Below, in pieces: positions 6,000 through 6,465 of a DNA stretch of 6,465 bases. Every line of letters starts with the position of its first letter. The stretch's first letter is position 1. The notes under the pieces are model-generated. The model saw only the letters and a list, made by a program, of their open reading frames with translations. It was not told the origin of the DNA and ran no database searches. The translations under genes and the position numbers were made by a program. The stretch is from CF-113 sp035716135 (GTDB lineage Bacteria > Chloroflexota > Ktedonobacteria > Ktedonobacterales > Ktedonobacteraceae): NCBI GenBank assembly GCA_035716135.1, contig DASTKD010000540.1:1-6465 (forward strand), given 5' to 3'.

Positions 6000-6028
6000 T
6001 GCACAGACCCTACATAGCTGTTTATAAT
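6000..6028 (+). promoter_or_regulatory. Sigma-70-like promoter of the pterin dehydratase gene
   Basis: TGCACA (6000-6005, four of six matches to TTGACA) is followed after exactly 17 bp by a perfect TATAAT (6023-6028). Transcription would begin near 6035, leaving a leader of about 40 bases to the ATG at 6075. This is the best promoter in the window. Confidence 0.65.
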
Positions 6029-6059
6029 ATGATATGTGAGAATTTTATCCGATAATGTG

Positions 6060-6065
6060 AAGGAG
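6060..6065 (+). promoter_or_regulatory. Ribosome binding site deciding the dehydratase start
   Basis: AAGGAG stands nine bases before the ATG at 6075. The in-frame GTG at 6036 would start at about the predicted transcription start and lacks any such site, so the 113-residue product is the right one. Confidence 0.75.
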
Positions 6066-6074
6066 CATCATAAA

Positions 6075-6416
6075 ATGGCGCAACTCAACCAGATGAAGTG
6101 TGTCGCCTGTCGCAAAGGCGAGCCAACGGTGACGGGGGCGGAACTGGCCGAATATAGCTCGCAGGTTTCAGAGTGGCACATCGTCAAGGTGGATGGCATC
6201 GACCACCTTGAACGGGTATTTACCTTCCCCAATTTCGTCGATGCGCTGGCCTTCACCAACGAGGTAGGCGAACTGGCCGAGTCCGAAGGCCATCATCCCG
6301 CCCTGCTGACCGAATGGGGCAAGGTGACGGTAGCATGGTGGACGCACAAAATCGGCGGCCTGCACCGCAACGATTTCATCATGGCGGCTCGAACCGATCA
6401 GTTGTACGGTGGCTAA
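6075..6416 (+). CDS. phhB: Pterin-4a-carbinolamine dehydratase (4a-hydroxytetrahydrobiopterin dehydratase)
   Basis: The enzyme dehydrates the 4a-hydroxy-tetrahydropterin left by aromatic amino acid hydroxylases, so that the pterin can be recycled; it acts in the cytosol as a small oligomer. The 113 residues fit the family length of about 95-115. The active-site signature is complete: EGHHP (His73, His74, Pro75), then VTVAWWTHKIGGLHRND with His91 and Asp100. The N-terminal CVACRKGEP segment (9-17) and W34 in SEWHIV are also family features. AAGGAG nine bases before the ATG and the promoter at 6000-6028 support this start. No aromatic amino acid hydroxylase gene lies in the window, so the client enzyme is unknown; some bacterial members are thought to serve other roles. 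It stands alone between two GC-rich hairpins. The symbol phhB is given by family, not by proven function. Confidence 0.92.
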   Translation: MAQLNQMKCVACRKGEPTVTGAELAEYSSQVSEWHIVKVDGIDHLERVFTFPNFVDALAFTNEVGELAESEGHHPALLTEWGKVTVAWWTHKIGGLHRNDFIMAARTDQLYGG

Positions 6417-6428
6417 GGTGGTGGGGCC

Positions 6429-6449
6429 GGACGCCCACGAGGGGCGTCC
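6429..6449. repeat. GC-rich hairpin after the dehydratase, terminator or REP-like
   Basis: GGACGCCC (6429-6436) and GGGCGTCC (6442-6449) are perfect eight-base arms around a five-base loop, 12 bp beyond the stop codon of the dehydratase gene. CTACATTT follows, a poor T-run, so termination may be weak or depend on other factors. Its design (arms containing GGCG-A/T-CC and a five-base loop) matches the hairpin at 5957-5979, suggesting a dispersed element. The window ends 16 bp further on. Confidence 0.5.
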
Positions 6450-6465
6450 CTACATTTCAAGATGG

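Noticed and set aside
1..6465. CRISPR arrays, tRNA or rRNA genes, insertion sequences, attachment sites
   Set aside because: No regularly spaced repeats, cloverleaf, rRNA-like stretch, transposase or long terminal inverted repeats were seen on either strand.

Overview
The window reads as chromosomal DNA of a moderately GC-rich free-living bacterium, most likely a Chloroflexota of the Ktedonobacteria type. This is an inference. It rests on the style of the Ser/Thr kinase (start of its domain like LGEYRLGRLLGRSKFAEVY, a sequence style I associate with the large kinase families of that class), the short XRE regulator beginning MIRLRVKEIAQ, and small GC-rich intergenic palindromes. No phage, transposase, CRISPR, rRNA or tRNA is visible.

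Layout, left to right. A trehalose-6-phosphate phosphatase (minus strand, 86-916) is divergent from a stand-alone Ser/Thr protein kinase (plus, 1082-1975); the 165 bp between them holds two inverted repeats. The kinase ends 6 bp from the end of a convergent 74-residue XRE-type regulator (minus, 1982-2206). That regulator is divergent from a 78-residue protein of unknown function (plus, 2345-2581), and the gap between them carries a 31-bp imperfect palindrome overlapping a candidate promoter. A 788-residue MMPL/RND-type membrane transporter follows (plus, 2662-5028), with its own candidate extended -10 promoter. Its 3' end overlaps by 80 bp the 3' end of a convergent Est30-like carboxylesterase (minus, 4949-5830). 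A 244-bp gap contains a GC-rich hairpin and a good sigma-70-like promoter for a pterin-4a-carbinolamine dehydratase (plus, 6075-6416), which is followed by a second GC-rich hairpin at the window edge.

The genes do not form one obvious pathway. Trehalose-phosphate dephosphorylation, pterin recycling, lipid-ester hydrolysis and MMPL transport are separate housekeeping or stress functions. The only plausible local unit is the XRE regulator, the 78-residue protein and the MMPL transporter, where the regulator could control the divergent gene and possibly the transporter behind it. I see no strong evidence for a wholly new system. The points most worth checking are the kinase with a substituted alpha-C glutamate and glycine loop, the overlapping 3' ends of transporter and esterase, the palindrome beside the XRE gene, and the paired hairpins around the dehydratase.

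Three starts were moved inward on Shine-Dalgarno and family-length grounds: the XRE gene (2206), the esterase (5830) and the dehydratase (6075). No stretch longer than 300 bases lacks a gene.
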